From assembly GCA_003280725.1 (NCBI GenBank), contig QCED01000012.1, forward strand, positions 1 through 45,469: a stretch of 45,469 bases of DNA. Reading direction: 5' to 3'. The notes under the pieces are model-generated. The model saw only the letters and a program-made list of their open reading frames with translations, did not search any database and was not told where the DNA came from. Shown in pieces: positions 11,588-24,054 of the stretch; the stretch's first letter is position 1, and the number at the start of each line of letters is the position of its first letter. The position numbers were made by a program, and so were the translations under genes. This stretch comes from Prochlorococcus sp. AG-355-M18 (GTDB taxonomy: Bacteria > Cyanobacteriota > Cyanobacteriia > PCC-6307 > Cyanobiaceae).

Positions 11588-11802
11588 AATTAAAACAGAA
11601 ATCTTAAAGTCACATTTAACGATGTAAAACCGTCATGTGTACCCCTTATACCCACTAACACCTTTATAAATGTGAACTTTCTTCGACTAATATTGTTCGA
11701 TAAACTAAAAAAAATGCTTTGAATTTGGCTGAATTACGAAAAATTAACAAAATGCCATACCAGCACTATACCAGCAGCACTATTTACCGCAAATCATAGA
11801 CT
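11588..11802. other. Non-coding tract upstream of the EVE gene
   Basis: No gene is seen. The tract ends with a frame LNLAELRKINKMPYQHYTSS then TIYRKS, a 26-residue stretch next to the EVE start. It recalls the compact basic terminus of a recombinase or replication protein, but nothing proves it. No strong promoter was identified. Confidence 0.35.
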
Positions 11803-12261
11803 ATGACTGAACCTAACTACTGGCTAATGAAAAGTGAGCCTGATGCTTATAGCATAGAAAATTTAAAAAATGATGATGTAACTTTATGGGATGGTATAAG
11901 AAATTATCAAGCTCGGAATTTCATGAGAAATATGAATAAAGGGGATAAAGTTTTTTTCTATCATTCAAACTGCAAGCCCCCAGGTATTGTTGGACTTATG
12001 GAGGTAATAGATGTAAATATTATTGATCCTACGCAATTTGATAAAGATTCAAAATATTTTGATGAAAAATCAAAATATAAAAATCCGAGATGGGATTGTG
12101 TGAAAGTAAAATACATATCAAAGTCAAATAAGATTCTGAGTTTGCCTGAATTAAAAATTTTATTTAGTGAAGATGAGTTATTAGTTGTGAAAAAAGGAAA
12201 TAGATTATCAATTCTACCCGTACGAAATGATATAGCTAAAATACTCCTTAAAAAAATATAA
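11803..12261 (+). CDS. EVE domain protein
   Basis: The 152-residue protein consists of one EVE (PUA-like) domain: NYWLMKSEPDAYSIENLKND, then LWDGIRNYQARNFMRNMNKG, DKVFFYHSN and a C-terminal PVRNDIAKILLKK. EVE domains bind modified bases in DNA or RNA. The aromatic cage residues (Trp in DVTLWDGIRNYQ) are present. The length is standard for bacterial single-domain forms. It marks the start of the core region after the accessory one. Confidence 0.85.
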   Translation: MTEPNYWLMKSEPDAYSIENLKNDDVTLWDGIRNYQARNFMRNMNKGDKVFFYHSNCKPPGIVGLMEVIDVNIIDPTQFDKDSKYFDEKSKYKNPRWDCVKVKYISKSNKILSLPELKILFSEDELLVVKKGNRLSILPVRNDIAKILLKKI

Positions 12262-12267
12262 ATAATT

Positions 12268-12519
12268 TTAGTTATTAAAATTCATCGAAAACATATTACC
12301 AATATATAGTCTCGTTAAATCCCTATTTTGAAGTCCTTTTTGCATCAAAAATCCTGCAATAGCAGCTTGTAGTATCCTATATTGATCCCAGTTAGGATGT
12401 TGCTCAACAAATTCTTTCATAGCCTTCTGAAGATTCTCATGAAGCTCACATTTGAAACTAATTACTTCATCTTTCTGTTTTAAAACTATTGGATCATCGT
12501 CGTAATTTAACTCTTGCAT
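12268..12519 (-). CDS. DUF2811 cyanobacterial protein
   Basis: The 83-residue protein matches the DUF2811 pattern known from cyanobacteria: ISFKCELHENLQKAMKEFVE, QHPNWDQYRILQAAIAGFLM and LTRLYIGNMF. The domain is small and helical; the function is unknown. It converges with the EVE gene with a gap of only six bases. The start ATG at 12519 is consistent with family length. Confidence 0.8.
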   Translation of the reverse strand: MQELNYDDDPIVLKQKDEVISFKCELHENLQKAMKEFVEQHPNWDQYRILQAAIAGFLMQKGLQNRDLTRLYIGNMFSMNFNN

Positions 12520-12830
12520 ATCAAAAAAATTTGTTGAAATTTAAAACTACAAAATTAAGTTTTCTCCAAAATTAAAAATTCGTCAACAATAATTGTGAAG
12601 TAACAGTCTCAGGCAATAGAATATTGAGAATACAGTCATAAAAAGGGGGCTCATGGAAATTAATTTTTCCCAATTAAATCGTACTGAAATATGAAGAAAT
12701 ATATAAAATCAGAAGTTTTCCACATACTTAGATCTTTAGATATTTCTCAAAAAATAGCTGTGGAAAAATTGTGAAAAATTTCGTTCAGGTCGGGGAATTA
12801 TTTTTCAAAATTTCCAATTTTTTTTATCTT
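12520..12830. promoter_or_regulatory. Non-coding tract with DnaA-box-like inverted repeats
   Basis: This gap of about 310 bases has no convincing gene. It contains TTTTCCACA (12716-12724), its perfect reverse complement TGTGGAAAA (12759-12767) and a one-mismatch third copy TGTGAAAAA (12770-12778). TTTTCCACA matches the cyanobacterial-type DnaA box. Only three sites are seen and dnaN or other origin genes are absent, so a DnaA binding cluster is a hypothesis. Confidence 0.35.
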
Positions 12831-13202
12831 TTAATCCATTGATTCCCACATTTTTTTTATTTCATAAAATAAATTTTGCGCAATTGGTATCGGCCAATAC
12901 ATTTCAAAAGATCTAGTTTCTTCTTGACTTTCAAAAACAAATCTTAAACTCCATTCATGCTTTTTCCCTTCTAACTCAATGAACCATGGCAACTGTTCTA
13001 ATTCTAAAGTAATAGACTCCTCATCCATTAATTCATTCTTGATTCCTAAAAGTTGTTCATTAATTTTTAAAAGCGAAAGGTAAAGTGAATGAAATTCACT
13101 TTTTTGTAACTCAATTGACCAATTATCAATACCAATTAAAAAGCAAAATTTACCCTTTTTAAAATCTCTTAATAATCTCCATCTGATCTGGCCTTGTACC
13201 AA
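12831..13202 (-). CDS. DUF1818 cyanobacterial protein
   Basis: The protein follows DUF1818: IRWRLLRDFKKGKFCFLIGI, DNWSIELQKSEF, SITLELEQLPWFIELEGKKH and EWSLRFVFESQ, ending with YWPIPIAQNLF. The family is confined to cyanobacteria and plastid relatives; its function is unknown. It lies two bases from the rpoZ stop on the same strand, so it is probably co-transcribed with rpoZ. The length of 123 residues is normal. Confidence 0.8.
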   Translation of the reverse strand: MVQGQIRWRLLRDFKKGKFCFLIGIDNWSIELQKSEFHSLYLSLLKINEQLLGIKNELMDEESITLELEQLPWFIELEGKKHEWSLRFVFESQEETRSFEMYWPIPIAQNLFYEIKKMWESMD

Positions 13203-13204
13203 AA

Positions 13205-13441
13205 TTAACCAGGTAGTAAGTCTGGTTGATCTTGTTCATCGCTTAGTTCAATAATTGACCTTTGAACAGGTTTAATAGTTGACTCCTCTAGTAGTCCATC
13301 AAAATCATCAAAACGTCTTTGTTTAGCTCTGAAAGCAATTTTCACAGTGGTTAAATATCTATTAGTTGATTTTCTTATTAAGCTTTCACCTCTTTTTGCA
13401 AGATCATTAGAGTCAATTCCAGCATTATTTGATAAGTTCAT
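13205..13441 (-). CDS. rpoZ: RNA polymerase omega subunit
   Basis: The 78-residue sequence contains [40 protein letters not shown] and the acidic tail [13 protein letters not shown]. This is the cyanobacterial omega pattern. Omega assembles the RNA polymerase beta' subunit and affects sigma use. The start ATG at 13441 gives normal length. It is the first gene of a two-gene unit with the DUF1818 gene and shares its upstream region with the divergent Hsp70-like gene. Confidence 0.88.
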   Translation of the reverse strand: MNLSNNAGIDSNDLAKRGESLIRKSTNRYLTTVKIAFRAKQRRFDDFDGLLEESTIKPVQRSIIELSDEQDQPDLLPG

Positions 13442-13538
13442 TAAATCTTTTTTACTATAAAATATATTTTACAGTTTATTGGACAAATTCAAAACATAAA
13501 TTACAAAAAGCACTTAATTGATTCAAAAAAAAATTTTT

Positions 13539-15107
13539 ATGGAAGAAAGTTTATCTGGTACGCTCGCTATTGATTTAGGAAATACTAATACTGTATTGGC
13601 TTTTCAAGATCAGAAAGATATCAATTCTATTTTAGTTGAAATACCTAACATTACTTCATCCCCAGGAGTTATCCCTACTGCAGTTTGGTTCGAGGAACCT
13701 TCAAAAACTTTAAAAATTGGTATTAGTGCTTTAAAGATGAAGCATAGCTTAAATTCGGATTTGTTTTTTCATTCAAACTTTAAAAGATTAATTGGGAATT
13801 CTAATGAAAAAATTAATCAAAAGAATATTTTGAAACCTACTGAATGTGGCGAAAAATTTTTTAAATTTTTATGGGCAAATATTCCAAAAAAATATGAAGT
13901 CAAGAGACTTGTTTTAACTGCTCCAATTGATACATATAAAGGTTATAGAGAATGGTTGGTTAACCTTTGTAAGAAATTATGTGTAGACGAAATAGCTTTA
14001 GTTGATGAGCCAACTGCAGCAAGTTTAGGAATTAAAGTACCGTTTGGTTCCAAAATTATGACATTAGATATTGGAGGAAGCACAATAGATATGAATATAG
14101 TCAAAATTGAAGGAGGAGAAGGAAAATCTGGACCTATAGCTGAATTATTAAAATTTAAAGGAAATGATGTAAGCTCAATTTCAAAACAAAAAATAAGGTG
14201 TGCTGAAATAATCAGTAAAACAGGTTCAAAAATTGGTGGCAAAGATATTGATCAATGGATCGTAAATTATTTTATTCCAAATAACAAATATCCTATAAAT
14301 CTTTTAAGGGCGGAAGAAATAAAATGTAAGCTCAGCTTATCTGGAATAAAATATGAAAATGAATATCCAACAAAATTTTTAATTGAAGGATATAAAGATG
14401 AACAATTTTACTTAAGTAAAAAAATATTTGAGCAAATTCTTATTGAGAATAATCTTCTGAATCACCTTGACTCATTACTCAAAGACTTATTGAATCAAGC
14501 AAGAGGTAAATTTTGTAAAGTAGATGACCTAGATGTAATTATTTTGGTTGGAGGAGGGTCTCAAATTCCTTTAATTAAAGAATGGATAACAAAAAAGATT
14601 TCAAAAATTCAAATAAAGTCGCCACCTCCTATTGAATCAATTGCTTTGGGAGCTTTAGCAATGACCCCTGGCGTAAAAATCAAAGACATCTTAACCAAAG
14701 GATTATCTATAAGATTACTTAATAGAAGAGATCAAAAACACTACTGGCATCCCATTTTTTTTAAAGGTCAAACATGGCCAACTGAAAATCCACTTAAATT
14801 GATCCTTCAAGCTAGTAAAAATAATCAAAAAACATTTGAAATAATTATTGGAGAAACTAAACAAGACAGAGCATATGATGTAATTTTTGAAAATGGATTG
14901 CCCAAATTATCAGAGGTGCAAAGTGAAGAAGAAATTATAAAATGGGGCAAAAAACCACTCAAAATTGTACTAGAAAATAAATCCAATCTTGGAGAAGATA
15001 ACTTAACACTTTTCTTCAACATCACAAAAGATGGGGATTTACTAGTTAAATGTTTTGATATTAAAAATGAATTCATAGGAGAATTCAAATTAGGAAATAT
15101 CTTTTAG
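13539..15107 (+). CDS. Hsp70-family (DnaK-like) protein, shortened
   Basis: The start is placed at ATG 13539, since an alternative TTG at 13518 adds a Lys-rich stretch not typical of the family. The nucleotide-binding domain is complete: LAIDLGNTNTVLAF (phosphate 1), MTLDIGGSTIDMNIVKIEGG (phosphate 2), DEPTAASLGI and VILVGGGSQIPLIKEWI (adenosine). The C-terminal part is a short beta-type substrate region, and the helical lid of DnaK is missing (522 residues versus about 640). A dedicated chaperone role is inferred. Confidence 0.8.
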   Translation: MEESLSGTLAIDLGNTNTVLAFQDQKDINSILVEIPNITSSPGVIPTAVWFEEPSKTLKIGISALKMKHSLNSDLFFHSNFKRLIGNSNEKINQKNILKPTECGEKFFKFLWANIPKKYEVKRLVLTAPIDTYKGYREWLVNLCKKLCVDEIALVDEPTAASLGIKVPFGSKIMTLDIGGSTIDMNIVKIEGGEGKSGPIAELLKFKGNDVSSISKQKIRCAEIISKTGSKIGGKDIDQWIVNYFIPNNKYPINLLRAEEIKCKLSLSGIKYENEYPTKFLIEGYKDEQFYLSKKIFEQILIENNLLNHLDSLLKDLLNQARGKFCKVDDLDVIILVGGGSQIPLIKEWITKKISKIQIKSPPPIESIALGALAMTPGVKIKDILTKGLSIRLLNRRDQKHYWHPIFFKGQTWPTENPLKLILQASKNNQKTFEIIIGETKQDRAYDVIFENGLPKLSEVQSEEEIIKWGKKPLKIVLENKSNLGEDNLTLFFNITKDGDLLVKCFDIKNEFIGEFKLGNIF

Positions 15108-15650
15108 CTAAAGTAATTCGAGAAAAACGCCTTCCTCATTATCAATATTATTTAGACGTAAACTAATACTTTCATTTTTACTAGTTTGAACTTTTTTACC
15201 ACAAAAATCAGGTTGGATGGGCAATTCCCTATGACCTCTATCCACCATAACCAATAACATCACTCTTTGAGGTCTACCCCATGAATATAAAGCATCCATT
15301 GCAGCTCTGATTGTTCTCCCTGTATAAATCACATCATCTATTAATAGAATTTCTTGTTTCTCTATAGGAGTTGGGATATCAGTCGCTTTGATCAGTCGAG
15401 TTCCAACTCTATTTTGATCATCTCTATAAAAAGTTGGATCAATTGTTCCTTTTTTCATATTTACCCCTGTCTTAGATAATAATTCTTTTTCTAGAACCTC
15501 GGCCAGATCAATTCCTCTAGTAGGAATCCCAACCAAAAGCAAGTTCTCCAAGTTTTTTACTTTTTCGATAATTTCAGAAGTTAAACGTGCAATGGTTTTT
15601 CTAAGCTCTACTTCAGTAAGTATTACGATCCTTTTTGTTTTATTTGACAT
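15108..15650 (-). CDS. pyrR: PyrR-type bifunctional regulator/uracil phosphoribosyltransferase
   Basis: The start at ATG 15650 (MSNKTKRIVILTEVELRKTI) is preferred over an upstream ATG that adds a non-homologous hydrophobic extension. The phosphoribosyltransferase PRPP loop is LLIDDVIYTGRTIRAAMDAL, and the conserved VDRGHRELPIQPDFCGKKVQ follows. PyrR binds pyr mRNA in Firmicutes; in cyanobacteria the uracil phosphoribosyltransferase activity is the likelier role. Its stop codon directly abuts that of the Hsp70-like gene (tail to tail, no gap). Confidence 0.85.
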   Translation of the reverse strand: MSNKTKRIVILTEVELRKTIARLTSEIIEKVKNLENLLLVGIPTRGIDLAEVLEKELLSKTGVNMKKGTIDPTFYRDDQNRVGTRLIKATDIPTPIEKQEILLIDDVIYTGRTIRAAMDALYSWGRPQRVMLLVMVDRGHRELPIQPDFCGKKVQTSKNESISLRLNNIDNEEGVFLELL

Positions 15651-15788
15651 AAATTTATCAATAAATAAAATTCGAGCAATATTTTCATAAATTAGCAAAA
15701 GCTAACTATGTTAAATATAAATTGTTAAAGAGTGTCGTTTGAAGCTAAATTTAAGGTTGGATCACTTAACAATTAATTTGATCTAAGT

Positions 15789-17411
15789 ATGACAAAGATT
15801 AGTAGCAAAAATATAAATAGATTAAGTGTTCCTCAGAGCCCTGTAGTTCTTGCAATACTTGATGGTTGGGGGCATCGAGAAGAAATATCCGATAATGCTA
15901 TTAAAAATGCAACTACTCCAATAATGGACTCATTGTGGCATGCATATCCCCATACACTAATTAGCGCCAGTGGATCTGATGTTGGTCTCCCAGACGGTCA
16001 AATGGGTAATTCAGAAGTAGGGCACCTAACCATTGGTTCAGGAAGAATAATCCAACAAGAACTTGTAAGGATTTCAAATATTGTGAAAAATAATCATTTA
16101 GGATTCGTCAATGAATTAAAGGAGTTAGCTGAATCATTAAAGAAAAAAAATTCTACTTTGCATATCACTGGATTATGTTCTGATGGTGGTGTGCATAGTC
16201 ATATTGATCATCTCTTAGGTTTAATAAAATGGGCATCTGAGAATGGAATCAAAAAAGTTGCAATTCATGTTATTACGGACGGAAGAGATACTCCTGCAAA
16301 AAGCGCATCTAAATATCTCAATCAAATAGAGTCTTGTATAAAAAAATTCAATACAGGTGAAATAGCCTCTATATGCGGAAGATACTGGATAATGGATAGA
16401 AATCTTTTATGGGAAAGAACAGAAAAAGCATATTCTAATTTGACTGATCCAGAAATTAAAATAACAAATATTTCTCCGCAGGATTATATAAAAAAAAGTT
16501 ATAACGAAAACATCACTGATGAATTTATAGAGCCCATAAGAATGACTGATAACTTCCTTAAAGATGGAGATAGTTTAATTTGTATTAACTTTCGTCCTGA
16601 CAGAGCAAGACAAATTATTAAATCACTTTCAGAGAAAGTATTCTCAGATTTTGAAAGAAAATCTTTCCCTAAATTAGATATTGTTACGTTTACTCAATAC
16701 GATACAAACTTCCCCGTAAAAGTAGCATTTCCACCTGAGTCTCTCAACAATTTTATTGGCCAAATAGTTTCAGAAAATGGACTCAAACAATACAGAACAG
16801 CAGAAACAGAAAAATATCCTCACGTAACATATTTTTTTAATGGAGGAGTAGAAATTCCTTTACCTGGAGAAGAAAGGCATTTAATTCCATCTCCAAGAGT
16901 CGCAACTTATGATATTGAACCAGCAATGTCTGCAGAAGAATTAACTATTAGTTGCTCTAAAGCAATTAAAAGTGGAAAATATGCTTTTGTAGTAATCAAT
17001 TTTGCTAATCCTGATATGGTAGGTCACACAGGCAATATGAATGCAACAATTAAAGCTATTGAAACAGTGGATAAATGTGTAGGTCAAATAGTTAACGCTA
17101 CTGGTGAAATGGGTGGAAGCATTCTTATAACAGCTGATCATGGTAACGCAGAAGTAATGAAAGGTTCTGCGGGAGAGCCATGGACTGCACATACTACAAA
17201 TAAAGTTCCATTAATTTTTATTGAGGGTGAAAAAAGAAAAATACCTAATATGGGAAATGAAATTTACTTAAGGGATAATGCTGGCTTAGCAGACATTGCT
17301 CCAACTTTATTGCAACTATTAAATCTCCCAATCCCAAAAGAAATGACTGGAAAATCTCTAATTAAAGAAATCGAGTTAAAAGGTTATAATAAGGTTGTAC
17401 AACACGTTTAA
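15789..17411 (+). CDS. gpmI: Cofactor-independent phosphoglycerate mutase
   Basis: The enzyme interconverts 3- and 2-phosphoglycerate in glycolysis. The alkaline-phosphatase-type catalytic motif is seen as [13 protein letters not shown] with [14 protein letters not shown] (catalytic Ser), and later metal ligands lie in [11 protein letters not shown] and [13 protein letters not shown]. The length of 540 residues is normal for the family. It is followed by secG after 22 bases, and the two may share a transcript. Confidence 0.95.
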   Translation: MTKISSKNINRLSVPQSPVVLAILDGWGHREEISDNAIKNATTPIMDSLWHAYPHTLISASGSDVGLPDGQMGNSEVGHLTIGSGRIIQQELVRISNIVKNNHLGFVNELKELAESLKKKNSTLHITGLCSDGGVHSHIDHLLGLIKWASENGIKKVAIHVITDGRDTPAKSASKYLNQIESCIKKFNTGEIASICGRYWIMDRNLLWERTEKAYSNLTDPEIKITNISPQDYIKKSYNENITDEFIEPIRMTDNFLKDGDSLICINFRPDRARQIIKSLSEKVFSDFERKSFPKLDIVTFTQYDTNFPVKVAFPPESLNNFIGQIVSENGLKQYRTAETEKYPHVTYFFNGGVEIPLPGEERHLIPSPRVATYDIEPAMSAEELTISCSKAIKSGKYAFVVINFANPDMVGHTGNMNATIKAIETVDKCVGQIVNATGEMGGSILITADHGNAEVMKGSAGEPWTAHTTNKVPLIFIEGEKRKIPNMGNEIYLRDNAGLADIAPTLLQLLNLPIPKEMTGKSLIKEIELKGYNKVVQHV

Positions 17412-17433
17412 AGTAAAAAATAGCTTTTAGGCA

Positions 17434-17661
17434 ATGACTGAAATTTTTAGTTGGATATGGGTATTATCTGGAGTTATTCTTATACTTTTAGTTTTACTTC
17501 ATAGTCCCAAAGGTGATGGGATGGGAGGAATAGCTGCTAGTGGAAGTTCAATGTTTAACAGCGCAAGTAGTGCAGAAGCATCTCTAAATAAGATAACTTG
17601 GACTTTTTTAGTAATATTTTTATCTCTCGCGATTATTCTTAGTGCTGGCTGGATTTCATGA
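17434..17661 (+). CDS. secG: Preprotein translocase SecG subunit
   Basis: The 75-residue protein has two membrane helices separated by the conserved loop SPKGDGMGGIAASGSSMFNS. The pattern VILILLVLLHSPKGDGMGG is typical of cyanobacterial SecG. SecG assists SecYE in protein translocation at the cytoplasmic or thylakoid membrane. It is co-oriented with gpmI. Confidence 0.9.
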   Translation: MTEIFSWIWVLSGVILILLVLLHSPKGDGMGGIAASGSSMFNSASSAEASLNKITWTFLVIFLSLAIILSAGWIS

Positions 17662-17675
17662 AGTTTGAACAAAAA

Positions 17676-17700
17676 AAGGGATCATATTGAATGATCCCTT
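17676..17700 (-). terminator. Bidirectional hairpin between secG and groL
   Basis: A perfect 9-bp stem AAGGGATCA/TGATCCCTT has a 7-base loop. On the minus strand seven T's follow, so it is an excellent groL terminator. On the plus strand it also lies just after secG and could help end that transcript. Confidence 0.8.
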
Positions 17701-17729
17701 AAGTTAAAGAGTTAATAAATTAACTTTTA

Positions 17730-19394
<1,665 letters not shown>

Positions 19395-19418
19395 TTAATA
19401 ATTTTTGAAACAAATATT

Positions 19419-19730
19419 TTAGCCTACAACAGCTAAAATATCTTTTTCTGAGAGCAAGACATATTCATCTCCTCCCAATTTAATGTCTGTTCCAGCATAT
19501 TTGCTGTACAAGACTTTATCGCCAATACTCACTTCTGGAGTTTGTCGAGAACCATCGTCATTAAGTTTCCCAGGACCAACCTGAGCAACTTCTCCTACCT
19601 GTGGTTTTTCTTTAGCTGTATCAGGCAAAAGAATGCCCCCAGCAGTTTTTTCCTCAGATGCGGAAACTTTAATAAATATTCTATCTCCCAGTGGTTTTAC
19701 TGTAGAGACTGTAAGTGAAACAGCTGCCAT
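19419..19730 (-). CDS. groS: Co-chaperonin GroES
   Basis: The 103-residue protein has [40 protein letters not shown] (mobile loop) and [20 protein letters not shown]. It caps the GroEL ring. The length is normal. The upstream intergenic region of about 220 bases is shared with divergent atpD. Confidence 0.95.
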   Translation of the reverse strand: MAAVSLTVSTVKPLGDRIFIKVSASEEKTAGGILLPDTAKEKPQVGEVAQVGPGKLNDDGSRQTPEVSIGDKVLYSKYAGTDIKLGGDEYVLLSEKDILAVVG

Positions 19731-19948
19731 AGATTAATGGAGGGTCATGATTGAGACGCTATGCGTCATAAAAATGGAAAGAGATATTCTCTATCCGTAT
19801 CATCAACAACATAATCCGCGAAGCATCAATTAAACCATACTTGAACTGTGCGGGTGGCCGAACCCATTTAACGAATCTACCCATTAGGTGGTAGTATTTT
19901 CGGGTTATGAGCTGTTTTTAAGATCAGCTAATCATCATCAATCAATAA

Positions 19949-21412
<1,464 letters not shown>

Positions 21413-21451
21413 ATATATTTATATCCATAAACTTCACTAATTTTTAAATTA

Positions 21452-21856
21452 ATGGCAATTTCTCTTAAAGTTTTAGCTCCTAATAAAAATGTTTATCAAG
21501 GAGAGGCTGAAGAAGTAATACTTCCAAGTACTACAGGCCAAATTGGTGTACTACCAGGTCATATTTCTTTAGTTACAGCTATAGATATTGGCGTTTTAAG
21601 GCTAAGAATGAATTCTCAGTGGAAATCAATAGCTTTAATGGGTGGTTTTGCTGAAATAGAATCAGATGAAGTTATAGTGTTGGTAAACAATGCAGAAATT
21701 GGATCTGAAATTAATGTTAAAAATGCTGAACAAGATCTTAAAGAAGCAAAAATAGCAATTAGTAAATTCCCTGAAAATGAAAAAAATCCAGAGAAAATTA
21801 AAGCTTTGAAAGAGATTTCAAAGGCTGAAGCTAGGATTCAAGCCGCTAAGAACTAA
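21452..21856 (+). CDS. atpC: ATP synthase F1 epsilon subunit
   Basis: The 134-residue product starts [20 protein letters not shown] and contains [20 protein letters not shown] (beta-sandwich domain), then two C-terminal helices with EAEARI-type repeats. Epsilon links to the gamma rotor and inhibits ATP hydrolysis. The spacing to atpD (39 bases) shows co-transcription. Length and start are standard. Confidence 0.92.
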   Translation: MAISLKVLAPNKNVYQGEAEEVILPSTTGQIGVLPGHISLVTAIDIGVLRLRMNSQWKSIALMGGFAEIESDEVIVLVNNAEIGSEINVKNAEQDLKEAKIAISKFPENEKNPEKIKALKEISKAEARIQAAKN

Positions 21857-21859
21857 TTA

Positions 21860-22336
21860 TTAAGCGGTTCCGCAAAAAGCTACTTCTGGAAACTTTAATT
21901 TGGCTTCTTCTAGTTTTTTTGTTTTACCCTCTTCTTGCCAATAATTTATTACTTCTGTAGCTTTATTCAATATTTCAACCCTTTCATTATCTGTAATCCA
22001 ACCTTTATTCTCTAGTTCACTTTTTAATTTTTCCCAAGCATCATCTCTTGGCCAAAAATAATAAGCAGTGAGAGGGCTTGGGCCTCCTCCTACTATTTGA
22101 TCAACTGCTAAAGCAACATTATCAGGTAACCACAATACTTTTATTATGAACCTTCCTTCATCAGGCTTTGGGGTATAACCAGTGGGTACTCCATCTTCGT
22201 CAATTGTTGCAGCTGCTAATACAGCTGTAGCACCCATCATTCCTGAATTTGGAGAAGAATTTTTAGACTTTGGGGCATCACTAATTTTTTCCTTTTTTTC
22301 TGTTGAATTTTGATTTAACTTATCTGATGAGGTCAT
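21860..22336 (-). CDS. Plastid/cyanobacterial ribosomal protein PSRP-3 (Ycf65) with N-terminal extension
   Basis: Residues about 63-136 ([60 protein letters not shown]) match the PSRP-3/Ycf65 30S ribosomal protein family of cyanobacteria and plastids. The first 60 residues are Ser/Lys/Asn-rich and low-complexity, then a Gly/Ala-rich section follows. A canonical family member is about 100 residues, so this is an extended form. It converges with atpC with a gap of only three bases. Confidence 0.8.
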   Translation of the reverse strand: MTSSDKLNQNSTEKKEKISDAPKSKNSSPNSGMMGATAVLAAATIDEDGVPTGYTPKPDEGRFIIKVLWLPDNVALAVDQIVGGGPSPLTAYYFWPRDDAWEKLKSELENKGWITDNERVEILNKATEVINYWQEEGKTKKLEEAKLKFPEVAFCGTA

Positions 22337-22442
22337 TCACTTATTTATGTTTAATAAATAATTTATCAGTTTATGGTCACATTTTGATTGATTTATTCAA
22401 AATTTCTTGATTTTAGTTATTGATACCTTCTAAAGGAGATTT

Positions 22443-22601
22443 TTATCTATCGTGAGAGACTTCATAAAAATCATAAATAGTAGCTTCCAATGAATCCCAA
22501 AGATCCTTAGGAATATCGTTTTCTTCTGCGAACATGCCAAGCTGGCTAGCCAAGCCTCTTGCTTGAGAGAGTTTCGAATCATATGAATCGGACTTATTCA
22601 T
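22443..22601 (-). CDS. Small conserved hypothetical protein, 52 aa
   Basis: The frame begins at ATG 22601 (MNKSDSYDSKLSQARGLASQ) and continues LGMFAEENDIPKDLWDSLEA, then TIYDFYEVSHDR. The protein is helical and acidic, with a stretch like a small binding domain. It lies between pepP and PSRP-3 on the same strand as both. The amino-acid pattern is non-random, so I regard it as real. Confidence 0.55.
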   Translation of the reverse strand: MNKSDSYDSKLSQARGLASQLGMFAEENDIPKDLWDSLEATIYDFYEVSHDR

Positions 22602-22654
22602 TTTTGAGCTTTAAACTTTATAAAAATAAATCTATTAACTAAATTAGTCAAATT

Positions 22655-23980
22655 CTAAAATTCTAAATCAGAAATTTCTTTTAGTGCAGCAATACTTAAA
22701 ACTTCTGGGTTTTTATCTGTGACCAAAATATCATCTTCAATTCTTATCCCTATACCTTTCCATTTCTCATCTATGATAGGCTGCCCCTCAGGGACTGGGA
22801 TCCTATCACTAATATAGATCCCAGGTTCTACAGTAAGAATCATTCCATTCTGTAATGGCACTTCATAGTCTCCCATTCTATATGCTCCAACGTCATGAAC
22901 ATCTAAGCCGAGCCAATGTCCAGTTCTATGCATGTAAAGATGTTTATAAGATTGACTCTCAATTATTTCCTCAGTACTGCCAGACAATAAACCAAGTTCT
23001 TTTAATCCTTCTATCAGAATTGTTAAAGCAACATCATGAACAGCACTAGAATTAGATCCCTTTACAGCACTTTTAATTGCATTTTTTTGTGCACTCAATA
23101 CAATTTCATAAATAGCTTTTTGCTCTTTTGAAAATTTACCACCAATTGGAATAGTTCTCGTGATGTCTCCATTATAATAATCAGTTAGTGAGCAGCCAGC
23201 GTCCACCAACAATAAATCTTCCCTATTCAGGGGTGCGTTATTTGAGGTGTAATGCAAAATACATGCATTATCTCCTGAAGCAACAATAGAGTTATAAGCA
23301 GGTCCTCTCGCCCCTTTTTCCAAAAAGAAACCCTCCAAAATACCCTGAATTTGTCTTTCATTCTTTTTTGTTGAGATAGATTCTCTAACTAGCTCATGAG
23401 CTTCGGCTGAAATTTGTATAGCCTCTCTCATTCTCTTAATTTCAAATTCACTTTTAATTAATCTCATCTCATTTAAATAAATTTCTGGAGATTTTATGGA
23501 ATTTGCACCAATCCCTGATCTTGATCGATTTTCAAGTTGTTGTGAAAATATCTCGAGTACTATTTTCTCAATCAATGGATACTTACCTATTGAAAAAACA
23601 AGCTCATCGGAACCATTTATATAACCTGGAAGCAAATCTCTTAGTTCGGATATCGAGTGAGCCTTGTCAGCCTTAAAGTCTTCTTCTGCGCCTTCTATTC
23701 CCCATCTAAAGCCATGCCAGACTTCACTTATAACATCTTTGGGAGCGACAAACATAATAAATCTCTCTCCCTTTGGCTTATGCGACAAGAAAAGAGCAAT
23801 TGCATCCGGCTCATCGAAACCAGTTAAATACCAAAAATTACTATCTTGTCTAAAAGGGTATTCACAATCGGCATGATGTTTTACGAGATTAGCGCCTGGG
23901 ATAATGGCAGCTTTTCCATCTAATTTATTTAGGAAAGTTTCTCTTCTTTCTTCAAAAACTTTATAATCAGGTACAAACAT
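22655..23980 (-). CDS. pepP: Xaa-Pro aminopeptidase (aminopeptidase P)
   Basis: The enzyme removes N-terminal residues before proline. The N-terminal creatinase-like domain is followed by the pita-bread metal site: LLLVDAGCSLTDYYNGDITR (Asp ligands), YMHRTGHWLGLDVHDVG (His) and ILTVEPGIYI plus GIRIEDDILV (Glu ligands). The length of 441 residues is normal. It is divergent from the CNNM gene at 24055. Confidence 0.93.
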   Translation of the reverse strand: MFVPDYKVFEERRETFLNKLDGKAAIIPGANLVKHHADCEYPFRQDSNFWYLTGFDEPDAIALFLSHKPKGERFIMFVAPKDVISEVWHGFRWGIEGAEEDFKADKAHSISELRDLLPGYINGSDELVFSIGKYPLIEKIVLEIFSQQLENRSRSGIGANSIKSPEIYLNEMRLIKSEFEIKRMREAIQISAEAHELVRESISTKKNERQIQGILEGFFLEKGARGPAYNSIVASGDNACILHYTSNNAPLNREDLLLVDAGCSLTDYYNGDITRTIPIGGKFSKEQKAIYEIVLSAQKNAIKSAVKGSNSSAVHDVALTILIEGLKELGLLSGSTEEIIESQSYKHLYMHRTGHWLGLDVHDVGAYRMGDYEVPLQNGMILTVEPGIYISDRIPVPEGQPIIDEKWKGIGIRIEDDILVTDKNPEVLSIAALKEISDLEF

Positions 23981-24054
23981 AAATTGTGAATTGGCGTGTT
24001 TAAAAAAAAAATGGAAGAATGAATTAAAACAGATTTAGTACCTAATCTACTTTA

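Noticed and set aside
11724-11790. Frame with MPYQHYTSSTIYRKS as an integrase start or remnant
   Set aside because: Too short, with no recognisable catalytic motif, so no mobile element is called.
12656-12700. Short plus-strand frame starting ATGGAAATT
   Set aside because: Only 13 codons, with no context; probably chance.
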